Shown: one piece after another, positions 51,867 to 63,738 of the stretch
Numbering within the stretch: the stretch's first letter is position 1
Layout: every line of letters begins with the position of its first letter
Origin: Opisthorchis felineus
Lineage: Eukaryota; Platyhelminthes; Trematoda; Opisthorchiida; Opisthorchiidae
Assembly: GCA_004794785.1 (NCBI GenBank)
Contig: SJOL01004503.1
Span: 1 to 64,000, forward strand
Direction: 5' to 3'
DNA: 64,000 bases
The notes under the pieces: generated by a model
Seen by the model: only the letters and a program-made list of their open reading frames with translations
Database searches by the model: none
Told to the model about the DNA's origin: nothing
Position numbers and translations under genes: made by a program

Positions 51867-52091
51867 TTATACATACTGCAGGAGTGGATGAATTGAGGAT
51901 TGCGGATATTGACGAAAATCATAATTTTTCAGAGGCAGTGTACTCAAATGAGTATCCAAACGAGTAGATAAAGTAGGGTTTATTGATGCCTGTGATTCAC
52001 TCTGAATGTCGCTGCTTAAATTAAAATTTTCAATGCTCTCACGGATGCTGCTTTGTTTCGGTGTATATTCATGTAGTCGTGGTTCCCATAC
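51867..52091 (-). CDS. Possible last exon of an unidentified minus-strand gene
   Basis: A 74-codon frame begins VWEPRLHEYTPKQSS and ends SIHPLLQYV with a TAA stop. Its phase-0 start after a GGAG acceptor fits the phase-0 end of the exon at 52527-52572. The acceptor lacks a good pyrimidine tract, so this joint is uncertain. Ser, Asn and Gln are frequent. No domain is recognised. Confidence 0.3.
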   Translation of the reverse strand, partial: VWEPRLHEYTPKQSSIRESIENFNLSSDIQSESQASINPTLSTRLDTHLSTLPLKNYDFRQYPQSSIHPLLQYV

Positions 52092-52526
52092 CTCCAAACC
52101 CAGTAAGTCCGTTCAGTCACTTCGTTATTGATCTGCCGCTTTCTACGAAATTTACTGATTTATCTTGAGATTTACGTATTTTTTTGGTTATTTTCACTGA
52201 AGTGCTAGTATATAAAGACTAACGAACAAATTGATAAAAATGTTCTTCAGAATGGGAGTAGTCCCGTTCGAATGTATCATAAAATATTCTGCTGGACTTC
52301 AACTATCAAGGGTGTCACAACCTGCACAGTATATTTATCTTAACCAATTCTCAATGGTCCATAAATTTTCTAGGTTGCATTTTTAAATCCTGGCCGCTTT
52401 GTGGCAATAAATTCAAAATGGATGCGACTGCAAAGCACAACTCGGGGTTGTCAGGAATCAGTGTTATTGGTAATTGTTTATATGAATTTCACCAGTCCAA
52501 TACTGACACTCACAATCATAAATTAC

Positions 52527-52572
52527 CTCCATGCTCGTGCGGAGCCATGCACACTGCGTGGTGTCAGAATAA
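52527..52572 (-). CDS. Probable small exon of an unidentified minus-strand gene
   Basis: One base plus 15 codons, YSDTTQCAWLRTSME. The acceptor GATTTCAG is good and the donor GTAATT is weaker. Its first base completes a Val codon left open by the exon at 52645-52759, so the two join in phase. The protein family is not recognised. Confidence 0.42.
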
Positions 52573-52644
52573 CTGAAATCGATTCTGTGGATGCTATGAC
52601 TAGATCATTTCTGTATAGTTAAGACGCACAAACTGGTGACTTAC

Positions 52645-52759
52645 ACACGTTTTTCTTTGGAGTTTGGATTATCTACGACATGCAGGTTGCTTTTAAACAC
52701 TACAAATGAGTCCTCGAATCTTTCTATATCCGATTCGGTAAGTTGTTGGTAATATTCAA
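52645..52759 (-). CDS. Probable exon of an unidentified minus-strand gene
   Basis: Two bases, 37 codons and two bases: EYYQQLTESDIERFEDSFVV then FKSNLHVVDNPNSKEKR. The acceptor TTTTTGTTTCTAG and donor GTAAGT are both strong, and the composition is soluble and protein-like with an amphipathic helix at the start. I do not recognise the family. It is the best-supported piece of this gene. Confidence 0.5.
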
Positions 52760-55397
52760 CTAGAAACAAAAATCTGAGAGCTCAGTAATGTTTATAATAT
52801 GTGTTGATTTCTTCAATTAATCGTAGTGTGAAACCAGTTACCCAGCGTGTGGTACTCACCCAGAAGTTACAGCAGTATGCTACGGGTGAGTAAAATAGCA
52901 AATTTCGTTGTGCAAATCTGCTTATACGGTTAAGCATATAGAGACTGGAGCATTCCATTCAATCATTTTATGTCCAGATTTGCTTTAGATTACGTATTTC
53001 GGCTCTCTGTAGAACCAACGCAAAGGTAGGAGACCATGTTTGCACACAACTCCCGCCAGACCTATGCAAGACTTCTCGCATACATTGGACCCTCGAAAGA
53101 TTTCAAGCGCATAGGTTATCATAGAAATAAGATTAACGAATGAACGTAATACACTACCCATAAGGTTGCTAAAAACTTTTCGATAGCCCAAGACCGGTTT
53201 TGCTCTAGTTGGGGCTCATCATAAACGAGAGATTCAGCTGAGTTCCAGGTGAGTCTCCCGCAAAAAAACCAAATTTGTTTGCAAATAAGTGCATTTCGCT
53301 AATAACGAATAAACTTTTCTTTGCTTCACTGAAACTATAGAACAAGTTGGCATGCGTACCGTGTATTCAGTTGCGTTGACCAGTAGCTTACTGAGAGAGA
53401 CCGTCGCTTTGGGAGTCGTCCCGAGGAGACGTTTTGGTTCACACTATGTGTTCACCAGACTCGCTTACTCGATGGTCAAAAGCAATGTTATAATGACAGT
53501 CTGCTTCCTATAATTTGACTTCAAATACTTGCCAGCCAAACCTTGCCCAATGTAACAACAGCGTCTTTTGCCAAAGTACATGTATAATGTCTTCATAATC
53601 TCCCAGTAGTACATTGCATTATTAACCCCAAAAAGCAACAATAATCAGAGCTTCCCTGTTTGAACAAGCAGTATGATTGAAATTGTACAGTCAACAATGC
53701 CTTAAATGAACGAAAATTGTCTCAAACTGTTTGAATTACTAGATTTTAGGGATAGTAAACGAACGTTGTCCAAAAATTCAGCACCCTTCATGGGAGAGGA
53801 GCTTTTCCGGATCCATAGTGAATCTGACCGTAAAAGGTTGAAGCCTCAACTATTCGTCTGACATGAAAGTTTTCAACGTTTTTTGATCAAATAAAAGCGT
53901 AACTGACAGATTAGTAGTGCTGCCAAAGTATTTCCTAATTACAAAGCCACAGTGAAAATACGGAAGTACTGATGCGTGACACGCTCTCCTGGTTAAGTCG
54001 GGTTCATGGGTTTGGCCAACACGGTGAGACTAAATGTGCTGTGATATTATCCTCGTGTTCGTCACTATTCCACTGCCTACTGACTGTTCCTACTTGACTT
54101 ACAAACAAAGTTCATCAAACATCCACTCGCTAGATTACCAAATGCCTTTTCAGGTGCAAGCAGCAATCCAATAAGAAAAGATTAATAAACAAAATCGAAG
54201 TCATAGGATTTCGTTTCCACTGTTCCAACTTATATGAGGATATATGTATTAGCTGATTCGGTCTGAATATTTGTTTTCCTTGGAGTATTGCGTGATATTA
54301 GTTCTCGCCTTAACCAAGTTCTATTCGCAGTACATGACCGATTCCCTTTGAAGGAACTTGGAAAGTGACCACTCTTGCTACTTCGACGATATTGTAGAAA
54401 AACATGGAAAACACTACCGTTCATGAAGAAGTCTATTTACAAGTCCCCGCAAGTTTTTGGGGACTTAGTTTCTTCATTTACATATCAACGTTTAAACGTT
54501 GGCCCGCTCACTCGCCTACTGGCAATGTCCACTCTGTTGATGACAAAACTTTCGCAATCCAGTTACCAAGCTCGACAAGCAAATCAAAACCGTCAAAAGT
54601 TTTTCATGGTTTCCACCTATAATTAGGTTTTTGCGTACCCATCTACACATCTGCTGCTCCAAGTTATCTAGATTTATTCTTGAACACCGGAAGATTCCGG
54701 CCATGTGTTGTTCATGGAGACGCTAAATGTGATATGAAAATACAATAAACTCTGGGTAACCAGCGCATCAACGCCAATAGTCCACAGTCTTCTGTCTACA
54801 TGCTCTGCATAGTGAAAACCATGGTACTGAATACAACGGACAGGCTACGTTGGACTGAGCATTCACTGAAAAGGGTGCACCTCTCGTGTTTGACAGCCGG
54901 AAGTGTAAACATCCTACTGAGGATTCCGAGGTGCACATTAGATGAACATTATGGCAAGTTCTCATTCCAAACCCCGTCCACTGTTTCACATAACCAGGTT
55001 CGGAAACGCCGATTTGTTATTTATGGGTTGTACCTGTCAGTACATCAGTAAACTTTGGGAATAAACGTTGGAATATTCATAGTTTGTGTAAAACAAGAGG
55101 ACAGATGCTTGAAATCATCGTGAGGTTGAGGACACAAACACTCCCAGAATTAGGAACACCGGGTCCATAAAACATGTTCCAAAAGTAACTGTCCGTTGCT
55201 AACAAACATACACGTATGACCTTTTCTGTAACTTAGACGTCAAGAGTGAACAAGTGAAATTTGTTAACTTCACCCCCAGAAGAAGACGAAAACCACCGAC
55301 TGTTTAACGTTGTAATAAGACGTTTTTCGCACCCCAAGCCTATTCTTACATATAAGAGTTTATCGTAATAATGAAATATTTTCGAGCTTATGCTTAC
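52760..55397. other. Mostly non-coding; contains hammerhead-repeat copy B
   Basis: A plus-strand stretch at about 52829-52886 with good splice-like ends (VKPVTQRVVLTQKLQQYATG) is open in more than one frame and could be chance. Minus-strand frames at 52985-53191 and 54230-54989 have no family similarity. Confidence 0.4.
53142..53302 (-). mobile_element. Hammerhead-foldback short repeat, copy B (161 bp, internally deleted)
   Basis: It is flanked by TAACGAAT at 53134-53141 and 53303-53310, an 8-bp duplication. It has the same tail, ribozyme region and one foldback arm as copy A, but the second arm and the segment between are missing. The ribozyme core is mutated: ATGATGA for CTGATGA, and AAAA for GAAA after a broken stem II. 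The palindrome ACCGGT (53193-53198) is kept. No cleavage is expected. Confidence 0.7.
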
Positions 55398-55434
55398 TTA
55401 TTCCCGACGTTTCGACATCCTCATAAAACAAATT
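55398..55434 (-). CDS. Candidate 37-bp exon of the unidentified minus-strand gene
   Basis: Twelve codons, NLFYEDVETSGI, plus one base that would complete the first codon of the 52759 exon. The acceptor is CCACCTTAG and the donor GTAAGC. A piece this short can arise by chance; it is kept because its phase fits on both sides. Confidence 0.28.
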
Positions 55435-55641
55435 CTAAGGTGGATACTTTGTAGATTTGATTCGAAGGTATATTGGGGGAGTCCGGATGTGACCGATCTA
55501 CTAAATCTTTTTAAGACGTTGAATCTTGCGGTTTCTTGGGTATTTGTAAGCGACTTTAAAAACAAACAATTAGATTAAAGTGTATAAATAGCACCGCATA
55601 TTGAAATTTTATGGCTCGACGGAAAATTTCATGTATCTCAC

Positions 55642-55681
55642 CATATCGGTCGTAGTGAAATTACGCAAGAAATTCCTTGGT
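55642..55681 (-). CDS. Candidate 40-bp exon of the unidentified minus-strand gene
   Basis: One base plus 13 codons, PRNFLRNFTTTDM, ending phase 0 at a GTGAGA donor and so joining the 55434 exon in frame. The acceptor is GATTCCAG. The connection upstream to 56193-56321 needs a further exon that I could not place. Confidence 0.25.
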
Positions 55682-56192
55682 CTGGAATCTCAAATTTACA
55701 AGGTTTACGTGGTCATAATGTTGCGAATTCGGGAATTCACACTAGATTGCAATTATAGGTATAACCACGTCTAAAGACCTGAAAAGGAAAAGCGATTGAA
55801 AGATAAACATTTGAACAGCGCTGAATTCTGGTTAAAATGGGAATCGAATCAATCATGAAACGAACATCATGGCATGTATGTGGGATCGCTGAATGTTAGA
55901 AATGTTAATGACACAATAACACTAATGGTTTGATGCCATGGATCTTCCAGTATCTCATACTCAGGGCTGAAATGAAAACCGGAAACCAGGTTAGCTTTAC
56001 AGCTAATCCTTCGCGTAATCCAAAAACAAAATTTCTTGCACTATGCACGGAGTTTTAAAATATTTTTAAACCATCATGTGTATTTTAAATGATACGGACA
56101 AGTTGTTAAATCCACTTGAGATCACCTGCGAGACCTACTCAGAGTATCCCTCTGCTTAATCCTGCTTAACAAGTGAGGAGTCCTTCACTCAC

Positions 56193-56321
56193 AGTTACCT
56201 CCGAAGAAATATATTCCGTCTGTTATTGGTATGACGTGTTCATTTGGCTTCGTCTGAACTATCGTCCCGTTACTGTCAGAATTAAACAGGTGATGCAACT
56301 TTCGGTTGGCATGCCTTTTTT
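56193..56321 (-). CDS. Probable exon, possibly of the same unidentified minus-strand gene
   Basis: Two bases, 42 codons and one base: KRHANRKLHHLFNSDSNG then TIVQTKPNEHVIPITDG and IYFFGGN. The acceptor CTATTTGTTTAG is strong; the donor is GTGAGT, with an alternative GTAACT 6 nt inside. ITDGIYFFGGN resembles the core strand of a Kelch repeat, but one strand is not enough to name it. Confidence 0.42.
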
Positions 56322-59300
56322 CTAAACAAATAGTGTGTACTCTGATCTCGGAATCTGTTTACTGTTATTTGTTCCCCGCTAGCTAGTATTCGTTTCAGTC
56401 TTTGCTTCCGATCAGTGAGACATATAAGTTGCTGCACAAGGTTGAACAATTTTTTGACACAACATAGGTATTGCGTTGGTGCGCGACCAAACCCCATTAA
56501 TTAGGCCACAGTACACCACAAGGATTAGTTTTCACTTTGTAGCTGTGTGTGTTGTTAGTATGTGCATTCAGGATTTGAAGCTCGTCAAGCAAGCATTACC
56601 GGTCGATATCTTTGTATTTTGGACGCTTACGAATCCGAATACTTGAGTTGCAACTATTGTGACACTTGCTTCACAAAATAACTTCTCCTAAGGGTACGGT
56701 GCCTAGCACTGTACAGGTATAACCCAATTCGGGAGCAGAAAAATCCACTTCGCACTCACTGTTGCGGCTCGAGAACGCTTCAAGATTAGCTCAAAATATG
56801 TGCATACTTTTACATTGCATGAAATTATTGAACTGACACAGCAGTCGTTTGGATGTCTTTTTTACAGGGACGTGAATCTAGGTGAACCTTCCAGATCAGC
56901 AAAACTCACTTACTCCAAATGCTCTCACTAACAGCATTTCGTCGCACCAAATGAAAAGACGGTAATCCGATCTAATTATCTAACTTTTTTATGGCTTCAA
57001 GTTTGGAAAGAAGTCCTTTATTTTATCACTACTGCTGCCCTTTGAAAGCCACACTCAACGATGCTTCCTTGGTAATGCAGTTCAACTTTTCAAGCTCTTT
57101 AAACGGGAGCGGAATGGCTAGATCCAAGTCTGTTAGCATCAAGAGAGATAGATTTTCTCCTCAGAGGAACAAGTCACTGAGAGAGTGGCCAGGTTTTCCA
57201 GGTTGAAAATTACTTCTTGTGCACTGGCAATCCCAAAATTTTGCTATGACATGAAGGTTGTATATCCGAAAACTGTTTCTCTTGACGCCAATAAAGCCAT
57301 TGGCGCCATAGGATTGATAAAACGAACACTCTACTGCAGGCTTTCCTTAGTCCAACTGTTACAGGAAGGAACGATCCACTCAATAAAATGGGGCAATATA
57401 AGAAGCTTATACATCTAAGGACGTGCACCGAGGTATAATCAGGCCTATTTGATGTGAATAACGGTTTCTGTTTCTATACGCGTTTCACCATTTAAAAGCC
57501 AAGCTGGCTCAAAGAGAATTGGGACACACTTCCAGTCAGTGACTTACTGGAAAGCTGTGAAAAGTTCGACCTTTTTCAGACCTACTGCACAATGTTTGGC
57601 AACTGTACCAGAAATCTTGATAGAATTACTGTGTTTAACCTTAAAAACTTTGATTTAGGAGCAATTTCCTATTTGTTTCTTAGTTCTCTTTGACGAGACT
57701 GTTTGTTTAACGATGGTGCAAGTTGCAGGGTAGAAAGGAAATCAAAAAAGCAGGAAGTAATAAGCAATTAAATAACCTAGCAAGAGTGTAGAGCAAAAGA
57801 TAGTCTGCATAAGAAAAGATAAATAGACAAGTAATAACACGAGCTAACGGAGTTTTGTATTTTTTCATCTTTTTTGTTCTTTGGTTGTTCTGCTTCCAGC
57901 GTTACTCAACAAAACAACCGATGATAAATAAGTTAGATTGCCATTTTACTAATTTCATATGCTGATAACCGTTGAAATTTATTTACCGTAAGTTTCTCTA
58001 GGTTATCTGGCGTCTAATCTAGCAGAAGGGGTAAAATTCTGTTAGGCCACAGCCCAGAGTGTGTGCGCATTTTGACCCAGCCCAAGGCCATCCGAGCTCT
58101 GGGGAGCCAGTTAACTGTCAAGAAGAAAAACTGACGTGTCTAAAGTTGTATAGCCAATCGCAACGAAAGAAATGTTCGTGGTACCATACACAACGATGGA
58201 CTAAAACGGCTACCGCTGTAAGGAGAAAAGCACTTCGCTGTAAGGTCGTTTATTGGGAAAACGCCAACTAAGCTGTTACAGACTATTGGATAGGAAAGTC
58301 AAACTCTCATTTGCACGTTGTTTTTAAAAACTGAATATCCGTCTTATTCTTGAACGCGTCTTCTTGAACTCTCCTAGATATTCATTAACTATCACGCAAT
58401 TGCAAACGAAAACTGCAAAGCAGTTCCACAAATTCCTTAATAAATCCCACCTTCTATTAGAACAATGCGGAGTTATGAGAAAACACATACTACCAGCATG
58501 CCCCATCAGTAATATCCACCGTTACACCGGTAATTCCAGATGCATATGACTTGCTGATTCCCTTTCAAGGAGCACCGACGACTGTACTGTAACTTTTTCA
58601 GTGGTTTTGTCTTTCACCCTTATACTACTTGCAGTTCTCCATGACTGTTAGTTACTGAGCTGAAAAGTCAATAATTTACATTAGGCAAAGTGAAGCATCC
58701 TACCTACCACAGTTAGAGTTTGAACCACTACTGATCAACTCACATCGTCAGAATTAACTGTCGGTAGCGTTGACCAGAATGGTTCAGGCTGCATGGAACG
58801 TTTTACACTTGAAGCAGACAAACCGCTGGATCATTCCTTCAAGCAGTAGGTTCAGCTTTCAGTCACATTGTTCGATGCCAATGAAGCGCACGGAAAACAA
58901 CCGTTAAAGTGCGGCCTAGATTTAAAAAACAGACACACCAGGCAAGCAAAAATTAACTGCTCACTCAAACTGCTTTTACGTTTCCTGATTTTTGAGAAAC
59001 AGGCATTTCTGCTAGAACTTAGGGAGACAAAATGACCCAGGCTTCCTTATCTTTCTTCAAGAAGTCATAAGTTTGCACACACATCGAACTGTTGAGTTTG
59101 TAGGGCTTTGACAGAGTGGTCCCTTTAAAAAAAAGAACTCTATCCGAAAGGGAGATAGTGAGAGACCTACTATGTTAGTCTCACCGGCCGAAATTTTGCT
59201 ACCACTCTTAAAATTTTCAGGTTGTAAATCAAGTGCCACAGTATTGCTTGACTCCCCTGTGGTTGCTCCAGGTGACATTTTTAATCGACGGATAGCGTTA

Positions 59301-61833
59301 GATATGTTTTTTCACAATTAACGGAAATTCTGATAATTATCAAAAGCGTTCGATGCTTTGTATAGGAATAAAATGGTTTTGCCCGTGCTTATGTCCCTCC
59401 TTGTAGTATCCTGACTATCTTTTGGAAAATAATCTCCCTGCGTGCAATGTAAAAACATGTGCGTGCACCTTGGTTTGCCTTTGCCGCATGATTAATTCGG
59501 ACAGTAGAAATTAACAACCGACAAGACTAATGGCCAGGTAATTAGATGCTCATTGAAAGCCTCAAAGGTTTGTATCTTGACCAAAGTTACTACTTCCTTA
59601 CCGTGTATATATTATACATAGATTTTATTTTGTGACATATTTGTATTGTGTATGACAACCACTTGGCTTTCTGTGGAAAGTATAGTTGGATAGTTGTACA
59701 AAGTATTGCGAACGTACAACACATGTCATATTATGATTGTTCATTGAACGTTTATTCCTTTATGGATATGCTGACCACATATTGGATTGATTAGCTTAAC
59801 AAATATTAGAACTGTAGTTTATTTAGTTACCAACCGTCCCGTCTAATCGCCTGACCTTGGTAGGCAGCGAGCTACTCATCAGCATCAATCAAGGGCTTTA
59901 ATCGACAAAACCACATAGGTAACTTGCAACCAAGCGGTTGCCGAACAGAAACAAGCATCGGATGCCGCTGAATCATTTGCAAATCAAATATGTCTCTGTG
60001 TACGATCGAAGCTCAATGGCAACCATGGATGTTTCATGACCGTTTCAGCATTAGACACACCCATTTAGACAGCGGATTTGTTGCACACAAACATCAACGT
60101 GATCTTCAATAGTTGTTTGGAGTCCTTCCATATTTTCAGGTTTATTTTCCAGTAAACATCTATACGCTTAGAAAATGGTATGCCGCTAAATAAATTAATA
60201 AGCTCGAATTTTCGTTCAATCACCCGGTTCTTTAAGGGTTCGTATTAGCAACTTAAGTTGTAGATAGAGCTTGCTGTGAATTGCAACGCTGAACAAACTG
60301 TAGTAGATTTCACTCCAGAAACGTTCTTTATTAGAGAGGCATATGAAATTAAAACGGCATGTTCAATACTTGAACCAATGTTGCTACCCCTAGGTAGATG
60401 CAAGCAACTCAGTCGCCTTTGAGTTGCTTCGCACAGAGTAGTCAAAACAACTGGTTACTCAACCTCTAGTAGAAACAATCGGTTGTAGAGAACCCACCCT
60501 AGGTCTGAAAGCCTTCACCACAGCTAGTATTGGTTCAAACTTTCACCCGAATTGTGAGCCCTGATAGACTCTAGGATAATAAGCAAACACTATAAAACAA
60601 TGTTGTAATAAATAAGTTGGCAGCTATGGTTAGCAACTCATTCCAATCCCATGTTCGAGTCCCAAACACAAACGTTTTTGAAACTCAAGTTGTCCAACCT
60701 AACCCCCTACTTATCGATATACCTGGTAACCAGTACGTATTTCCATGTTTTGGTTACATAGTTCCAATAAACATTTCTAAACATTTCTAATTCTTTCAGT
60801 TTTCAAGTTTTACCGTCCAAAGTATACATGAAGTTATTCAAAATTCAAAATAATTCTTCAAATTTTAAATTTTAAATTTCTTGATCTTCCTTTAAATAAG
60901 ATGTACTGTTTTCCGCCTTCCTACTGGGTACTCGGCCGTCTGAAATGCACATGTGATTGAGTGGTGTGGCATGCCCCCGCTAAACCGAAACGTACGAGGT
61001 GGGCATCCCAACTGATTAGTGAGTTGCTTAAAGGTGATGATCCCCCAAAGAGAATAAACCAACTGGGTATGCATTTCTGAATTTCGACGTCGAATTACGC
61101 CTGTGGGATAAAATCCATACCTTAAGCTTTTGACTCTGTCGCCGCTAACAAAATTTTGGAGATCTCAGAAAACAAAACAGCCCGTAAGCTGCCTGAGACT
61201 CTCTTTTGGAATTTATCGCCTCAGTGACCAGTCAACTCTTTGGCACCCTTTTCCATCCACGTGCAAGTTATTTACAGTAATGATTAGCAACCCATTTATC
61301 TACGTTACAGTGTTTAAGGAGTAAACACCAGGGTAAGGGTTCGGATCTCTATACAGATTTGTAAGGTGTGCAATCCTGAGGATTTCCAACAAATAGTATA
61401 GACCAAACGCTGACTCCCAGTTTTTGAACAGTGTTTATCTTAGCGCGAAGATGTATCATCACTATTCACCTTCGAAGGATGTATTATCCAACTGCTTATT
61501 CCATTACTGTGTGATCTTCAGGGGCCCACAGAGGATACCAAGTGGGTGTACATCCCACTATTCTTCATTACGTCTGACGTAATCCAAAGGAAAAACGTGT
61601 TATATTTTAAGCCTTTTGCGTTCTGTGCTGAATCTCCCTTTTGTAGGTTACAACTGTGGGTTTGGTAATTCCATTTTAATTTAAAAACCGCACGTCAACT
61701 TTTCTCTATTATCTTCTCCTCTCTAGAGCATAAAAATATCTTTTCGGGACTTAATTTTTGTCTCCTTTTCTACGTGTAACCACTTCAAGTGAATTGGTAC
61801 CCCAAGATCGTTGACAAATCTGTTGTATTTCAG
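56322..61833. other. Gene-poor stretch
   Basis: No exon could be firmly supported. An ATG at 57959 followed by nine codons and a GTAAGT donor at 57988 would join the 61834 exon in phase, but this is one of many such short possibilities. A tRNA-like SINE fragment lies near 60.6 kb. Confidence 0.4.
60612..60668 (+). repeat. tRNA-derived SINE fragment
   Basis: TTGGCAGCTATGGTTAGCAA resembles an RNA polymerase III A box with D-arm, and GTTCGAGTCCC (60653-60663) matches the B box, at a spacing shorter than in a whole tRNA. The acceptor stem does not close, so it is read as a SINE remnant. Confidence 0.45.
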
Positions 61834-62057
61834 CCTACATACCCGACGGCTGTCATATCCCACAAGTGCGATCTTTCTGGTCTGCTTCCTTCTGCTGGCT
61901 TTATATGGGACTTATTTGCGTATGAACTTGTACGGGCATCCCGAACGTCTAATAAAGAGGCGGCAAATTGGATCCTATCCAAACAACGTTCTTTCCCATG
62001 GTGAAGAACGAGAAAATCTACAACTTCGTGTCTACATTGTTGAAGAACACCACGAAG
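61834..62057 (+). CDS. Exon of a type II membrane protein with a UPF0489-like domain start
   Basis: The exon has one base, 74 codons and one base. The acceptor TTGTATTTCAG and donor GTAAGG are strong. Basic residues (HTRR) precede a hydrophobic span [18 protein letters not shown] (residues 11-28 of the exon) and then a basic stretch, the layout of a signal anchor with the C-terminus in the lumen. The exon ends [13 protein letters not shown], which matches the opening strand of UPF0489/C5orf22-like domains (V(W/Y)(V/I)VE(D/E)H.EVLP); the split codon beginning with G fits the next Val. The start codon and the remaining exons are not in view. UPF0489 function is unknown. Confidence 0.5.
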
Positions 62058-63425
62058 GTAAGGTTATCCAACATCTCCTTTTTTCGCTTATTGTTTTACC
62101 CTGAACAAATACGCTCAGAAGGAATAGTCAGACGCGTCTACTAAAATTGCGTAGCTTCTCAAACAGAGTTGATTCCCTGCACCAACTCGAATTCGTATCT
62201 TGCTTGAAAATTCATAAAATGGACAGCCTAATTTTTCCTGGTAAATAACCAGGAGATTTTGGGTTCCGTCCGTCAACTTGGTTCTTTTTGTGCACCTACT
62301 GCGAAATTTTATATCTATCTGTCTGTCAACAAACAATTATTTCTTTGGCATGTCTTTATAAATGATAAGCTAAAACAATTTGGCGAGTAATCGCAGCTAT
62401 GTCTTCCGTTTAGGCTGAGTCTAGTTTCAATCAGATTCACTTAGCATGCCTTGTGTTCAATGCTCGCCATACATAGTGAATCGCTTAGGATGAAAACGGC
62501 AAGAAGTTTGTATTGAAGAAAACAGGTGGATCAGCTTTTGATCCGGACGATAATTCCATCCCAAAGCAACCTAAGTGTCTCTGAACTAGCTTAACTAAGA
62601 GCATTGTTCCGGAATACTGAGAATTAACTGTGGGCCACAAAAATACATCCAGTTAATAGCAGAAAACCATTCTCCTTGACTTTTTAAAACACCCAAAAAC
62701 TTTTGATTTCTGTGCTTCTTGAGTCACCACTGTTTTTTTACAAAGCATTCTTGGGAGCAAACTAACTAGCCAAAAATTTTAGTAGACTGTTCAGTATAAT
62801 TTAAGTCGTCATTGGGCTTCGTGAATGTTGCAGGTTCGCTTGCCTCTTGAACGAGTTAGATTAGGTGAAACGCAGTCTTGCTTATGGTTGCTCGTCCGCG
62901 TAAAATATAGAGGAGATGAATAAGGTACATTGAGATTATTTCTTTTTACAACACGGTTCCACCGACAATATCCCTAATATTAGTATCTCATGATAAATCC
63001 TGCCCTGTCGGTGGCAGCACATGAACAGTCAGGCGTGCTGAAGGAATTTGTGCTAACCAACGCCAAACTACTTGAGATAGACATCCAAAAATCTAAACAT
63101 TTCCAAAAAATACGTCAGACGGCTAGAAGTAAACTATTTTGTCCGTAGCGTCTCTTCAGACGGTTTACTACAATTCAAAGCGATGGCACCAATAGATGAG
63201 ATCACAGCACATCACGTGATAGGGAAGGGAGTCAGAAGAATTATATATTACTCGAGTGACCGAAGTTGTTTTGGCTTGTCAGAGCTACGCATTCTACAAG
63301 TGCAATTTGAGCATTCACACTCCCTACCTGTCAGCGTAACTACCACTAATGAATTCGTTCCCATTTTTTTGAGTCAATACTTTTTCATTCCTGTTATCAG
63401 CACACACATAAGTATCAGAAACCTA
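62058..63425. other. Intron or intergenic DNA
   Basis: It was searched for the next exon of the UPF0489-like gene (expected to continue with LP and an aromatic residue); none was found before the repeat at 63.4 kb or the window end. It is presumably a long intron. Confidence 0.4.
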
Positions 63426-63730
63426 TAGATGTAAATTACTACTCATAAGGTTACTGAAAACTGTTCGACAGCCCATGACCGGTTTCGCCCTTCTTGGGGC
63501 TTGCAACTTAGGTACAGTCTCCGAATCTTCATCAACCTTGTACTACACTTGAACCAGAACTGCACGAAGTTCGGTTTATACACCCATCTACATACCAATT
63601 TGGTTATGACAGGAGACTCACCTGGAATCCAGCCGATGGAGCACATAATAAACGAGGGATTCAGCTGGATACCAGGTGAGTCTCCAGTCAAAACTAAATT
63701 GGTATGCAGATGAGTGCATGGGTCGAATTG
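63426..63730 (-). mobile_element. Hammerhead-foldback short repeat, copy C (305 bp)
   Basis: It is flanked by GAAACCTA at 63418-63425 and 63731-63738, an 8-bp duplication. The foldback is the longest of the three: about 63590-63633 pairs with 63665-63714. The hammerhead region keeps stem II, GAAA and the ACCGGT palindrome (63478-63483) with a GTC triplet, but CTGATGA has become GTTGCAA, so it should be inactive. Confidence 0.75.
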
Positions 63731-63738
63731 GAAACCTA

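Noticed and set aside
51867..56321. Naming the minus-strand gene as a Kelch protein or a sulfotransferase
   Set aside because: Only one Kelch-like strand and one loosely similar helix are visible, which is not enough for a family call.
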